This document shows, piece by piece, positions 10,909-21,950 of a DNA stretch of 64,000 bases. The DNA is taken from NCBI GenBank assembly GCA_035578175.1, contig JAQMRL010000003.1, positions 108,662,469-108,726,468 of the forward strand, read 5' to 3'. Within the stretch, counting starts at the first letter, position 1, and every line of letters begins with the position of its first letter. The notes beneath the pieces were generated by a model. That model was given only the letters and a program-made list of their open reading frames with translations. It made no database searches and was not told where the DNA came from. Both the position numbers and the translations under genes were made by a program. The stretch is from Catonia carolina (Eukaryota > Arthropoda > Insecta > Hemiptera > Achilidae).

Positions 10909-12520
10909 TTTTTTTTTTTTTTTGCGCCCTGGAGACTCCAGGAGGAGTATAGGACATGTCGTCAGATGTAACACCTGAAATACATATAAGAAACACACTA
11001 TGTATCACTACTATCAAGAAAGAAATTCTTGTACGCTATAAAAAGTTTCACCGTCAAGTAATTTTTTAAAGGAATTCAAATCCTCACAACACTTTAAAGA
11101 TTGGGGTAATTTATTTATGAATTTTCTCCCTGCATAAGTAGGTTTTTGTTCAAACAATTTTGTGGAGTGATTAGCCACATAATAATCATTCCTGTTTCTC
11201 GTGTTATGATTGTGAACATTGAAATTCTGCATAAAATTATTTTGCCTAACATACATAATCACCTCAAAAATGTAGAGACAGGGAACTGTAAGCAATTTAA
11301 GCTCCTTAAATAGTGGCCTGCATGAGGTTAGCTGGTTAGCTCCCACCATATACCTAATAGCTTTCTTTTGAATTTTAAAAACCCTATTCATATTACCCAT
11401 GCTAGAATTACCCCATACTAAAATACCATAACGGATATGAGACAGAATGAGGCCATGATAAGCTGCCATGAGTAATTTTTTATCATTTAATCTGGCGATT
11501 TGTTTTAGTGCAAATACCCCAGATGATATTTTACTACAAACTTGATTGATATAGAAGTCCCAAGACAAAGATCTATCTAGAGATACGCCCAGGAACTTCA
11601 CTGTTTCTACATGCTCTAAACTATTATTATGAATAAATACATCCACTTCTCTACTTTCTTTAACGTTATGTTTATTTTTGAACTGCAAGTACTGACACTT
11701 TTTCCCATTAACTGTTAATAACATTTCATTCAAGACCTGCACTACGGACTCTATGTTAACATGTGTATTTACTTCAAGAGCATCTACCAGTGAACTGTTA
11801 CTGATTACTGAAGTATCATCAGCAAACAACAAAGCTCTGCCATTAGGTATGACTTCTGGTAACCTATTAATGTACAATAGAAACAGAATTGGACCTAAAA
11901 CTGACCCTTGTGGAACGCCTGCTTTGACTTCAAGCTTTCCAGATACAACTTTTGTAAGTTTCCCTCTAACAACCCTAGTTAACTCCACACACTGTAATCT
12001 ATTAATAAGGTAAGATTGAAACCATTTCAACTCTACATCCCTAACGCCTAATGACTCTAGTGTTTTCAATAAAATTTCATGATCAACACAATCGAAAGCT
12101 TTACTCAGATCCAGAAACACTGCCAATGCTTTCTCCCCGGCGTCCAATATATCAACTACTTGCTCCACAAGTGAAACAATTGCAGTTTTAGTTGATCTAC
12201 CTTTTTGGAAACCATGCTGATCCTCTGAGATGATTAGGTTTTCAGTCAAGAAACTGATTAACCTAATAAATACTACCTTTTCAAAAATTTTACTGATTGT
12301 GTTTAAAATACTTATGGGTCTATAATTTTCAACTAACTGGCTATCTCCATTCTTAAATATAGGCAATATTTTTGCCTCCTTCAGTTTGTTTGGAAATACA
12401 CCTGCTTCAAGTGAGAAGTTAATCAAATGAAGGAGAGGAGTAATTAAAAGATGTTTACATTCTTTAACAATTATACTAGAAATCCCATCTAACCCACATG
12501 TTTTCTTTATCGTCGGTTTT
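10909..12520 (-). mobile_element. 5'-truncated non-LTR retrotransposon (Jockey/CR1-like)
   Basis: A 16-base T run at 10909-10924 is the poly(A) tail of a minus-strand element. The reverse transcriptase frame occupies 11014-12426. The 5' end is lost near 12520, where R1 begins. The whole reverse transcriptase core is open, so the insertion is fairly young. No clear target-site duplication was found. Confidence 0.82.
11014..12426 (-). CDS. Reverse transcriptase, C-terminal part of a Jockey/CR1-like LINE ORF2
   Basis: A 470-residue open frame copying LINE RNA into DNA by target-primed reverse transcription. In order it shows a fingers block (ENYRPISIL), DQHGFQKGRST, the first catalytic aspartate block (AVFLDLSKAFDCVDH), GVPQGSVLGPILFLLYIN, the FADD catalytic box (LLFADDTSVI), KFLGVSLD and a C-terminal region with HIRYGILVWGNSS. 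The N-terminal endonuclease is absent because the element is 5' truncated, so the first Met here is not a true start. No stop interrupts the domain, unlike the other LINE pieces in this window. It is selfish DNA and unrelated to the Kazal-like genes beside it. Confidence 0.88.
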   Translation of the reverse strand: MINFSLEAGVFPNKLKEAKILPIFKNGDSQLVENYRPISILNTISKIFEKVVFIRLISFLTENLIISEDQHGFQKGRSTKTAIVSLVEQVVDILDAGEKALAVFLDLSKAFDCVDHEILLKTLESLGVRDVELKWFQSYLINRLQCVELTRVVRGKLTKVVSGKLEVKAGVPQGSVLGPILFLLYINRLPEVIPNGRALLFADDTSVISNSSLVDALEVNTHVNIESVVQVLNEMLLTVNGKKCQYLQFKNKHNVKESREVDVFIHNNSLEHVETVKFLGVSLDRSLSWDFYINQVCSKISSGVFALKQIARLNDKKLLMAAYHGLILSHIRYGILVWGNSSMGNMNRVFKIQKKAIRYMVGANQLTSCRPLFKELKLLTVPCLYIFEVIMYVRQNNFMQNFNVHNHNTRNRNDYYVANHSTKLFEQKPTYAGRKFINKLPQSLKCCEDLNSFKKLLDGETFYSVQEFLS

Positions 12521-12540
12521 TTATCTTCTTACAAATGTCC

Positions 12541-12939
12541 CTACTGCCCATAACAGATAGGTGGAGTGTCAAATTATTTACACTCAATCTGTTTGTTGCA
12601 GGGCTAAAATAAATAGTTCTGTTTCTTTTCATTTTGTCAGTCAATTAAATGACTGAATCATTTAAGAACAGAAGAGGTAGAGGTGTAAAAGACACTAATC
12701 AGAGTTATTTTCTCTGAAAGTAATGAATTTCATTGTATAGCCAGACCCTGTGGTGAATGAAGTGAAGGTGTCATTTACAGAATGGAAAATATGTGCTTTT
12801 CAGAGGGTCCGGCATGCTGATAAGCGTACTTTTCCACTCAGTGAGGAAGGCTATTGTAAACCACCTCACTCCTCGTTTCACTTAGTAAAACCTCTAGAGG
12901 TTCAAACCAGCCTTTCGGCTGTTGACCTAAACAACAACA
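12541..12939 (+). repeat. R1 repeat, copy 1
   Basis: About 400 bases, from CTGCCCATAACAGATAGG to CTGTTGACCTAAACAAC. Shared landmarks are GAACAGAAGAGGTAGAGG, CAGACCCTGTGGTGAATGAA, GGCATGCTGATAAG and CCAGCCTTTCGGCTGTTGAC. It abuts the end of segment B. Seven copies occur in the window; no coding capacity is conserved. Confidence 0.75.
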
Positions 12940-13702
12940 AATTTCCCTAGTAAAAATTAAAATTTGTTTATTTGTTTTAACGCATCTCCAGACTTTAACC
13001 TTTTAGAATTAAAGTTCTGTACTAGTGAGTCAGGATTTCCTTCCTTACGCTGTTGCCTCTATTTTGTTATATAAGTAACTTAAGGAACAAAGTTTACTTA
13101 TCAATTTGCTTCATTTAGCTAGAAGTCTGTTCTGGAATTTTTCTATAAGGTTGAATGAGAACGCCTGTTGCAAGAAGACTGTTTTGTTTGTTATGTAAGG
13201 TAGCGTTAGAAACGCATTAGGGTGCATTGACTAATATTCTTAAATCTGTTATTCAAGGTGCAACTTTTAACTGAGATATGAGAGTTCCAAGTTAATTAGC
13301 ATTCAAAGTATAGCACTAAATACCGCACAGATGTAGCTGTCGGTACAAATTAATCGAAGAGAAACGCTCGTGGAGAATCACTCCGTCGTAGTAAAAAGGT
13401 CGTGTGATGTGTTAAAACATTTTATGTTAAAATGAGTAGACTCTCTTGTACATACTAGCCATTTCGTTATTACGTTAGGTATACTTTTATCGAACAAATA
13501 CCATAAATTTTGATAGGTTAACTAGTTCAATTACTAAAATTTTAATTGTACGTATTAGGTCTTACTTCATCAGGATATAACACATCGATTAACACACTGG
13601 TTAAATTTAGATAAAATATTTGCGTTCGTAGTTAATCAAGATGGTTGGTTTGGATAGAGGTTATAAAATATCATTCAACATTTTCAGGTATCTTCAGAAA
13701 AC

Positions 13703-13708
13703 TTTATT
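13703..13708 (-). terminator. Copy 2 polyadenylation signal
   Basis: AATAAA on the minus strand, homologous to the signals of copies 1 and 4, but farther from the stop because this copy terminates earlier. Confidence 0.55.
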
Positions 13709-13764
13709 CGACCACTTAATGTTTCTTGACATCTAATAAAGTTAGTTGTATGCTCCAGTTATGT

Positions 13765-16700
13765 TTAAAAACAACTACCGCAGCGACAAAAAAGTAAATC
13801 TGCAAAAGAAAAAAATCTTTATGAAGATGGCCATAAATGCATAAAATTATTTCCGAAAAAAGTATCGGAACACGAACTTATGTTCTAGGTAACAACTTAA
13901 CGGTACTGCGCTCGTCAGCACGCTGTTATTGGGCAACGTAGACCTAATTCATGATAAGAACATCCGTTTTTATCATAAATCAGAAGCTACGGCTGTGCAT
14001 CAGGAATTTAATTAGTTTTGATAGGAAGTAAAAATTGTTAAGATTTCTTTTAACTTCAAAACAGTATTTTTTTACACAAATTAATCGAGCAAAATAAACC
14101 ATTACAGCTGCAACAACTTGTGACTTTTACAGTACGTAAGATGACTATAATATATTCTTAACTGGCGCAAATTTACGCCGTTGATCGGTACTTTTGATAA
14201 CGACTAGTAATATAAATGAAATAAATTAGCTTCAATTTCGCAACATAGAAATGCATAAGGGCACAGTATATTGAAGACTTGAAACTGATGACTTACTGGA
14301 ACCTTTTGGAGAAGAATCAACAATAAGGTTGCAATTCGTTGTTTAAATATTGATCACAAATATACTGGTATCATAAGCTTACACAAATTACTTACGACCA
14401 TTACTAAAGAATTTAAAATCATAAGGCGGGACATTTTGCTACAAAAACTAACAAATGCACAATTATAAATAGAACTATAGTACACTAATTACTCGCCGTG
14501 CCACGATTTATTAAAATTATGCATTGTATTAAAGTAACTTCTTAATGACATTCTTTGAAATGCACTATCAATACAAAAAAGTATTGTTTTTTATTATTCC
14601 ATATGTTGCTCAATTTTTTTCTGTATCCTAAATTTTACTCAACAGCTAATTCAGTCCAGTACAGAGTCAAATCGACCGTTGAGATAGCCAAATAAACGTT
14701 CTTCATAATGAAACGAAGAAGTAAATGCACTACTGCGTTTCATCTCTAACAGGATTTTCTTAGTACGTCCGCACTTAACCGCTCTACGAAACACAAAATT
14801 GTCAGGTGCATCTTATTACTGGAATGACACGCTGGCACCGTCGATTGGCCTCACACCGGAAAGCAAGAATTGACTGCTATTTGGTTTAGTTTTACTATAC
14901 GTTTTTGCACAAAAATTAGATAAATATTTCGTTACTTATATTGAATATATTATAAATATGAAATTTACTTACTAGGATCTTTAAATGCTGCGTTACAGAA
15001 AGTAAATATATCAGGATAAGTTACATATCGCTGGATATTGAAATCAAATCCACAAACTGGCACACCAGAAATACATAAATACGGACATTCTTGTGGTGAT
15101 GGATGGCGACAGGCTTCTTGACCTTTCCCTAACGCTTCAGTGTTTGAGAAGCCTAGCGTCATAATCAACAATACTGCTAAACCTAACCCTGAAAAAACAA
15201 CAACGTACATTCACCATTATGTAAGTTAAAACAATGAAAGTTGTTCGTTAAGATACATTTAGATGCAACACAATTTTGTAAATAAATCCTGCACTTTCTG
15301 AAATAGACGTTTATCCAACACAGTACACGATCTTGGGGTAAACCTAGATAGCAAACTCATGACGAAGAATAATATAAGAAAATTAAGATAAAATTCAAAT
15401 GGAGTTCAAAAAATTATCGGCTCGTCGGTTAGACTCTGAACTTTTAATTTTTTCAAGTGCTAAAACTGATTTGGACGTATGCTCAAACCAATCCAACAGA
15501 AACCCTATTCAAAAAATTGAAAGCAAACTGCTGAAGAACATTGTAAATGCCCGATGTTAGACGCAGCTGAGTGATATCTACATTGAGTTTCAAGTAGCTT
15601 TAGTAGCTGAATAAGGGTGTAAGTGTGCCAATAAGCACGTCCCTTGGTCAAATTATAAAAAGTAATGAAGTGCAAGTTTTGGACACTTAAAATCCAACAG
15701 TTTTTTAGGTGACTGAAAAGTACAAAGCCATTTTATTTAGTGTGTTAAGAGAAAGATAAGCATTAAAAAACGCTGTAAGTATACGCAACGGTCAAAATTT
15801 AAGCCATGCAAAAATATTATAAAACAAAATCTTGTATTAATAAGTAAATTCCACGAGTCTGGAAGTATTTATTTATAAACTTTGTTTTGCTTAAAAACAA
15901 CCGGTATAAGATGAATTTTAGTAATATTTTATAATTCTATTCTTACTAGTAAGTAAACAGCATTGGTTTTAATAAATAAATTTTGCGAGACTGGAAGTTT
16001 ACAAAGTCGTAACGTCACATGTATTCGGTAAGTGATGTTGGAAGTACTTGAGGATGTAAAATTTCCACTGGGTATAAATTCATTTGTTTATCGTTACATT
16101 ACATTTATACGAACTAGACAACTAGTGAGTGGCAGGGCTACAGTGCAAATTTCGTTACTTTCGATGACACCCCAGACTTGTTACGGACTCGTTATTTGCC
16201 GAATGTTTCATACCCGAAGGGTTGTATCTTCAACGACCCCTAATATTACTCTGGGAGACTTTGTCTTGCAGGAGTATTTTAGTATTGTTGAATACAATCA
16301 AATTACACGTTTTTAATTAAAGTCAAAAATTGACGTTCGATTTCTAATATTGAAGTGTATATTTATACGGAAAAGGGGCTTAAATTGTTACAAAACTTAT
16401 ATACAAAATATATTCAAAACTTATTATACGAACTGCTATCCGGTCAAAGAGAATTATTAAAACATGTATTATAACTTTAATGGTTATTTTATTAGTAATT
16501 TGAATATTATTTTTTAAACTCTAATAAAAATTTAGATTTACGTTTATGTAAATTAAAAACCTATTGCACCTATATGATGTTGTGTACAACTTCTTCTTCT
16601 TCTTCTTTGGCCTCGCCTCTTCCCGTTACGTGGGGTCGGCTTTCCCAATTAGAGAGCTCCATTTGTTACGCTCCTGTGCGTCTTCCTCGGATAAGCCCAA

Positions 16701-18018
16701 CATTTTCATGTCTCTTTGGACATTCGTCATCCACGTGGTAAGGGGTCTACCCCTTCCTCTCCTCCCTGTAGCCATTGAAAGGCACCTCTTCACGACATGA
16801 TCATCCGTTCTCCTAAGCACATGACCATACCATCTCATCCTGGACTCTCGCACCTTTTCTGCTATATTAGCAACTTTGAAGGTTCCCCTTATATGCTCAT
16901 TCCGCACCTTATCCTTCAATGTGACTCCTCCCGCCCATCGCAGCATGCGCATCTCTGTAGTGTGGAGTTTCTGTTCATGCACTCTCTTAAGTGCCCAAGC
17001 TTCGCTGCCATAGACAAGTGCTGGTCTAACTGCCGCTCTGTAGACTCTTCCCTTTATTTTTATGGGCACTTTTGGGTCACACAGAACCCCAGTCAGCATA
17101 CGCCACCTGTTCCAGCCCGATGTTATTTTATGCACTATTTCAGCCTTTATGGATCCATCCTCTGAGATCACTGCCCCCAGATACTTGAAAGTTTTAACTC
17201 TGGGCAGGGGGGTTGCCTCAAGTTTGATGTCTCCACTCCATGAGTCATCAGGATCAAAACCACAAAACATGTACTCTGTTTTCGTTCTACTGATGCGCAA
17301 CCCATTTTGTTCCAGTGCTTTTCTCCAATTTTCCAAGTTCTCTTGAATCCCCTGCAGGCTATTTTATATAAGGGCTACATCATCAGCATACAAAATGTTC
17401 CATGGAGTCTCCTTTTGAATTTCCGATGTCAAGTAGTTCATGACAGTATTAAACAACAAGGGACTTAAGGCACTGCCTTGATGTACACCAACCCTAATAT
17501 TGAAATACTTGGATGATCCAGCTGGGGTTCTAATGCCTGTTTCAACATTGTCATACATGTCCATAATAAGTCTGACATAACATTCAGGGAGTCCATGTGC
17601 TCTCAGAGCCTGCCATATAATTGTTCTCGGAACTCGATCAAATGCCTTTTCAAGGTCAATAAATACCATCCACAGATTTGTCTTGTTATCCCGAGCCTTC
17701 TCCATGACCAGTCTGATTGCATGGATAGCATCAGTGGTCCCTTTCCCCTTTGTAAAGCCAAATTGGTTTTCCGTCAGAACAGCATGGTTTGTGAGGTGCT
17801 CACTTAGGATTCTTTCCCAGATCTTCAGGGTATGTGAGGTGAGTTTGATCCCCCTATAATTACCACAATCACGAACATCACCTTTGTTTTTATAGAAGGG
17901 CACAAGGATACTTTTCCTCCAACGTTCTGTACAACGTTCATGTAAATTAAATAAGAAGTTCACCTATTTTAAATACCCTGTATCGACAAAAGATTTTTAA
18001 ACAAATTTTCCTATATTA

Positions 18019-18069
<51 letters not shown>

Positions 18070-18265
18070 TATTTTAAACTAAATAAAATCGATACCAAAC
18101 ATTTCGACTGCATTAAGCTCCTCTTGGCATCTTAAAAGATGTGAAAAATGCGTATTTCCGGTTTTTTTTAAAATATGTTAAAATTAAATGATTGAAAACT
18201 ATGACTAAACATTAGATGAAGTAATTACCTTTACAAATACTAAGCCGGTTCATCAAATTGGCCAT
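13765..18265 (-). CDS. Secreted Kazal-like cysteine-rich protein, copy 2
   Basis: Minus-strand gene of three exons: 18229-18265, 14973-15188 and 13765-13799, with GT-AG phase-1 introns. The spliced frame is open for 95 residues. Residues 1-31 form a signal peptide (MANLMNRLSICK then GLGLAVLLIMTLGFSN). The mature domain has eight cysteines at about 39, 47, 51, 58, 77, 89, 91 and 94. It contains PVCGFD and RYVTYPD followed by FCNAAFKDP, which look like the C3 to C4 region of Kazal inhibitors. The cysteine count and the 18-residue C3-C4 gap are not classical. It stops one residue after the last cysteine, so it lacks the tail of copies 1 and 4. Intron 1 carries an RTE-like LINE (16591-17927) and an ATT microsatellite. 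A protease inhibitor or secreted effector role is inference from the fold; the splice structure is seen directly. Confidence 0.75.
16591..17927 (-). mobile_element. RTE-like LINE, 5' truncated, in copy 2 intron 1
   Basis: TGTACAAC occurs at 16583-16590 and again at 17928-17935, a clean 8-bp target duplication. The 3' end on the minus strand is a (GAA)n tail, seen on the + strand as (TTC)n at 16591-16602. Copy 3's intron shows the related uninterrupted sequence near 28370. The reverse transcriptase relic fills the element. Confidence 0.85.
16626..17927 (-). pseudogene. Reverse transcriptase of an RTE-like LINE (one nonsense codon)
   Basis: One reading frame runs the length of the element, interrupted by a single TAA immediately after the catalytic box YADDVALI (stop near 17364). 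The upstream part has RWRKSILVPFYKNKGD, NYRGIKLTSH, FTKGKGTTDAIHA, a DLEKAFDRVPR block and GVHQGSALSPLLFN. The downstream part has KTEYMFCGF, TFKYLGAVIS, LVYGSEAWAL and RMRWYGHVLRR. These blocks follow the RTE/BovB-type ORF2 order. Endonuclease and N-terminus are missing by 5' truncation. It is dead as a coding unit but otherwise well preserved, which suggests a recent insertion. Confidence 0.85.
18001..18078. repeat. (ATT)n microsatellite
   Basis: A run of TTA/ATT triplets in intron 1 of copy 2, near the point where segments A and D carry their piggyBac insertion. Confidence 0.85.
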
Positions 18266-18326
18266 TTTGATCGTCACAAGTGATTTCTTCCTCGAACAGA
18301 TCAGTTCTGCTTTCTAGTACTAGAAG

Positions 18327-18366
18327 GATTGAATGAACTTCCATTCTGCCTATCCAGCCTTATATA
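18327..18366 (-). promoter_or_regulatory. Copy 2 core promoter (TATA plus initiator)
   Basis: On the minus strand TATATAAG lies at 18366-18359, followed by ATTCAATCCTT. The arrangement matches copies 1 and 4, which supports both the exon 1 assignment and the orientation. Confidence 0.6.
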
Positions 18367-18439
18367 GGTAACTAATCTACTCGTAAAGACAATTTTTCCC
18401 TTTAATGAAATGAAAAAAAATTAAGTCAACTGTCGTTAT

Positions 18440-18928
18440 ATTATTTAAACTTATTTAAAATAAACATATTTTGTATCTGATTCGGGTGTTAACCATAAAT
18501 ATTTGGATTACTTTCTATTAATGTGTAACAATAAACGAATTAATTTGATTGGTCATAAATTAATAAAGAAATAAAAAATATTTCATTGATCGTGAATAAT
18601 CAATTTGCAATCATTACTTTAGAAATTTGTTTTAATACCTATTGTTCGTTATTCAAATAAAGTACCCCATTACAATTTTATTTTTGGATTATTAAGGATG
18701 AAAAGTTTTTTTTTGTATTTTGTATCTGATTCGGGCTTTAACCATAAATTTCAGTATTACTTTCTGTTAATGTTTAACAATTAACGAATAAATTTGATTT
18801 GTCATAAATTAATGAAGAGATACAAAATACTTAATTGATCGTTACTAATCAATTTACAATTAATTGTTACTTGAAAAATGTGTTTTAATATCTATTGATT
18901 GTTCTTCAAATAAAGTAGCTCATTAAGA
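18440..18928. repeat. Tandem array upstream of copy 2 (two monomers)
   Basis: Inverted relative to segment A. Two monomers are visible, each with an ATTGATCGT block and the TAATACCTATTG or TAATATCTATTG end. The segment B homology stops here at the junction with the L3 LINE. Confidence 0.68.
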
Positions 18929-18931
18929 TAA

Positions 18932-19975
18932 AATGCCCCACTCTCATATCCGTTATTCTCGTCATATACCTCCATGTACAACTTTATTCATCCACTCGCC
19001 TAAGAACTTCTAAATTACTTATCTTGACCACCCACCTCTTCTTAACATTTTCCTATGACACCACATTTCAAAAGCTTCCATTCTCTTCACTTCTACATTT
19101 CTCTTTACACCCACGTTTCACTCCCGTATAATGTTACAATCCAAACATGGTTTTTACGAAATTTTTCCTGATCTTTAAACCAATGTTTGTAGTCAGTAAG
19201 CTGTTTTTAATTTCAGAGGCTTTTGTAGCTTGAGCAATCCTACTTTTGAAATCACTTGTGGTTCTACTATCCATTGTTATTTTACTCCGTAGATAGGAAA
19301 ATCCCCCAATTTCCTGTATGTTTTTGTTGCTTAGTTTTAAATTTTCCATCTCTTCTAAACAACTCTTGCTGCTGCACAACACGTTCGTTTTGTTTTTATA
19401 TTTTCATTAAGTTTTCCATTTTTATGATCTCATACATTTCATTTAAGATATATTTTAGCTCTTTCTTTGTCTAGGCTAATACTACTATATCATCGGCAAA
19501 TCTCAGCATTTTTATTGTTTCTCCTTTAATTTTTATTCCTGTTTTAAATTTTTATTTTCACTACAATTTATGTTCTCTTCTATATACACTTTTTTAGTTA
19601 AACGTCCGACTGTTATGCAATTACTGCTGATGCAAACGGTGAAAGATAAAATGATTTTTTGTAACGTATTAAAATGTACCGTACCTGAATGGGATTCGAA
19701 CCCAAGACCGCATGATGAGAGGTGAGCACATTACCAACTACGCCAGTGCGACCAAACTTCTATACAACTTAAAAAGTAGTGGTGACAATGAACACCCTTG
19801 TCGTACACTTATTCCTACCGCAGGCTTTTTTTCGTACCCATAAATATAAATTCGAAAACTGCTGTTTGATTCTAATACACCGTAGGTAACTTTATTTTCT
19901 ATGAATTTAATTCCTCGCCTTTTCAAAGTATTAAATATTTTACTATTGTCCAGATACTCAAGTTAAACTTTTATG
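18932..19975 (-). mobile_element. L3 LINE fragment, interrupted by a SINE
   Basis: Minus-strand pieces of a reverse transcriptase: VRQGCSLSPLLFKLY near 19770-19830, the FADDIVVLA catalytic box near 19468-19510, and the post-catalytic part (LKIRKNFVKT) at 19134-19382. Several stops and the SINE at about 19588-19752 break it. The 3' part resembles 36599-37280 and 43730-44160. Confidence 0.75.
19588..19752 (-). mobile_element. tRNA-derived SINE
   Basis: Read on the minus strand, its head is a tRNA-like promoter: A box TGGCGTAGTTGG and B box GGTTCGAATCC, about 30 bases apart. A conserved body follows (CCGTTTGCATCAGCAGTAAT), then an A-rich tail. CTTCTATA on both sides is a possible target duplication. 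Unlike a true tRNA gene there is no matching acceptor stem. A second copy lies at 44256-44392. Confidence 0.75.
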
Positions 19976-20602
19976 AAAAAGCAAAATAATGCTGATTTTT
20001 GACAATCAAACTTCAACACGATACGTATAAACAATATCCTAAAGCTTAAATGTGCGAATTTAATTTCTTCCTAGGGTATCAGGGGTCAGCTAGAGATTGC
20101 ATGAAGATTGTGAAATTTCTTGGTTCATTGTGTAAGTATGAAATGTTTGGATATTATTGATGCGTATCATATCAAAGTTTGGTTGTTAAATCTTTGCATA
20201 TTTTTGCTCTATCATATAAGTTCACATTCAATGCACGCCTACTGCCGAAACTCAAGAAATCTTTAAAACAAATATGCACCTTTATTCACCTGCAAAATTA
20301 AATATAATTAAAGAGTTTCTATGGTCATGTATATTGTAAGGGGGCATGGTCTACACTAATGGTTTTAAAATATAACACAACACTACAGAAAATTTTGACT
20401 GTCTTTTGTAAAAATTGGTTGAAAAGTACTGAACACTTACATTTCTTACATAATTTCCTGGACTGTATTATTTATTTTACGATTTTTTTTAGGTATTTGT
20501 CTATGTTTGTGTTAAAATATAAACAGATATACTTTATTGTTAATAATAGTATTAGTACGAAAAATAAAATTGTATTAATCTAACACGAAGACTGTTACTG
20601 CC
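19976..20602. other. Unassigned AT-rich sequence
   Basis: The 74-codon open frame at 20359 is low complexity and starts in no recognisable context. I see no gene here. Confidence 0.4.
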
Positions 20603-20993
20603 TAGTTGTTGTTAGGTCATCAGCCAGAAGGTTGGTTTGAATCTGTAGAGGTTTTACTAAGTAAATCGAGGAGTGAAGTGGTTTACCACGCCTTCTTTAC
20701 TGAGTTGGGAAGTACGCTTATCAGCATGCCGGGCCCTCTGAAAAGCACATATTTTCCACTCTGCAAATGACACTGTCATTCATTACAGGGTCTAGCTGTG
20801 TGAAAAATTCATTACTTTCAATGGAGATAACTCTGAATAGTGTCTTTTAAACCTCTACCTCTTCTGTTCTGAAATTATTCAGTCATTTAATTGGTTGACC
20901 ATGTGATAAGAAACGGAACTTTTTATTTTAGCCCTGCAACGAACAGCTTGAGTTTAAATAGTTTGACATTCCGCCTGTCTGTTATGGGCAGGT
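20603..20993 (-). repeat. R1 repeat, copy 2
   Basis: Reverse orientation, from GTTAGGTCATCAGCC to CTGTCTGTTATGGGCAGG. It sits exactly at the outer edge of segment C. Confidence 0.72.
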
Positions 20994-21225
20994 TTCTGCT
21001 TTATGGAATAAAATAAATGTACAGTTACGGAAAATATATTTGTACCTGTGGCTTGATATAAGAAGCAGGTTTATTGGATTTGTAATAAATAATAGTTTAA
21101 AAGGAGACTCCCTATATTAACATACATCTCTGATTTGAATTCAAGTAAAATCAGTATTTCTTACGTATAATCGCTACAATAGAGTTATTTATGTACAGTC
21201 TAGTACAGTAATTACTTTGTTCAAG

Positions 21226-21760
21226 AAACTGTTGTGGTGATAAGAATGTTTCAATCAATCATCGCATTTTAGATATCCAGAGATATTATATAACATTTAG
21301 CCGCAGTCCGTATAATTTTAAAAAATAATTTTGAAAAATAAAAAATTTCATATTTTGTTAAAAACATGTCAAACCAGGAGTCGAACCTGTGACTCAGCGT
21401 TTAGCTGACCAGTACATTACGGTGTAGGATATGCAGACGACTTTGTAAACCGGACAAATCACATATTACGACTGTAATTTTACTTTTACTGGCATTGCAC
21501 GGCAAATTTTAGCTATATACGGCATTAGAAAGTGTAAACCCACATGCGAGGGTGACGAGCGTAGCTGCTGTTTGGCCGTGCCTGACCTGTTAAGAGTTTA
21601 GAGGCGCAGTGCGGCATCCGTGCTTAAAAATTGAGTTAAAGGTCGCAAACGCATTAATAAAGTCATTTCAGTTTAAACAACTATTTTTTTCGTAGATATC
21701 TTAAGAAACGAAGGATTTGAAGTCATGGGACTTTTTTAAATAAAATATACATATTTTACG
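21226..21760 (+). repeat. R2 dispersed sequence (3' flank block of the gene units)
   Basis: The reverse complement matches 8300-8640 of segment A, and it also matches 37290-37540. It includes a tRNA-like B-box stretch in reverse (GGAGTCGAACCTGTGA). The blocks CTGACCTGTTAAGAGTTTAG and GCAGTGCGGCATCCG recur. Confidence 0.6.
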
Positions 21761-21803
21761 TTAGAAACCTTAAGGTTTCACTAAGTTTGCTTTATAAATA
21801 ATT

Positions 21804-21950
21804 ATGGTGGCAAACATTTTAATATTGCCTGATTTAACCGGGATAACTGAACTCCAAGCAAAATTATTTGCCTCCCACATCGTCTCGCTAAAGAAGCGTT
21901 ACTGTACATTCATGTTTCCATGGATATATTTCTTTATTTTCAGCTGTTAG
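21804..21950 (+). CDS. Possible 48-residue open frame, paralogue of 37716
   Basis: The frame starts MVANILILPDL and ends FIFSC. It aligns without frameshift to the 52-residue frame at 37716, differing by one whole codon. Shared blocks are ITE-x-QAK, FASH and TFMF-x-WIY. No signal peptide, known domain or upstream promoter is visible, and the region is otherwise repeat-like, so this may be a surviving piece of a transposon or an exon of unknown parentage. Low confidence. Confidence 0.25.
   Translation: MVANILILPDLTGITELQAKLFASHIVSLKKRYCTFMFPWIYFFIFSC

Larger units (their letters stand above)
12945..18930 (-). repeat. Inverted segmental duplicate B
   Basis: The reverse complement matches about 1985-7866 of segment A, including the promoter, all three exons and both introns of the gene. 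It lacks the piggyBac relic and instead carries an RTE-like LINE. It is flanked by an R1 repeat on the left and an L3 LINE on the right. Confidence 0.85.

Noticed and set aside
11753..12013. Plus-strand open frame inside the LINE
   Set aside because: It is the antisense shadow of the reverse transcriptase.
16797..17346. Several plus-strand frames across the RTE-like LINE
   Set aside because: They are antisense shadows of the reverse transcriptase frame.
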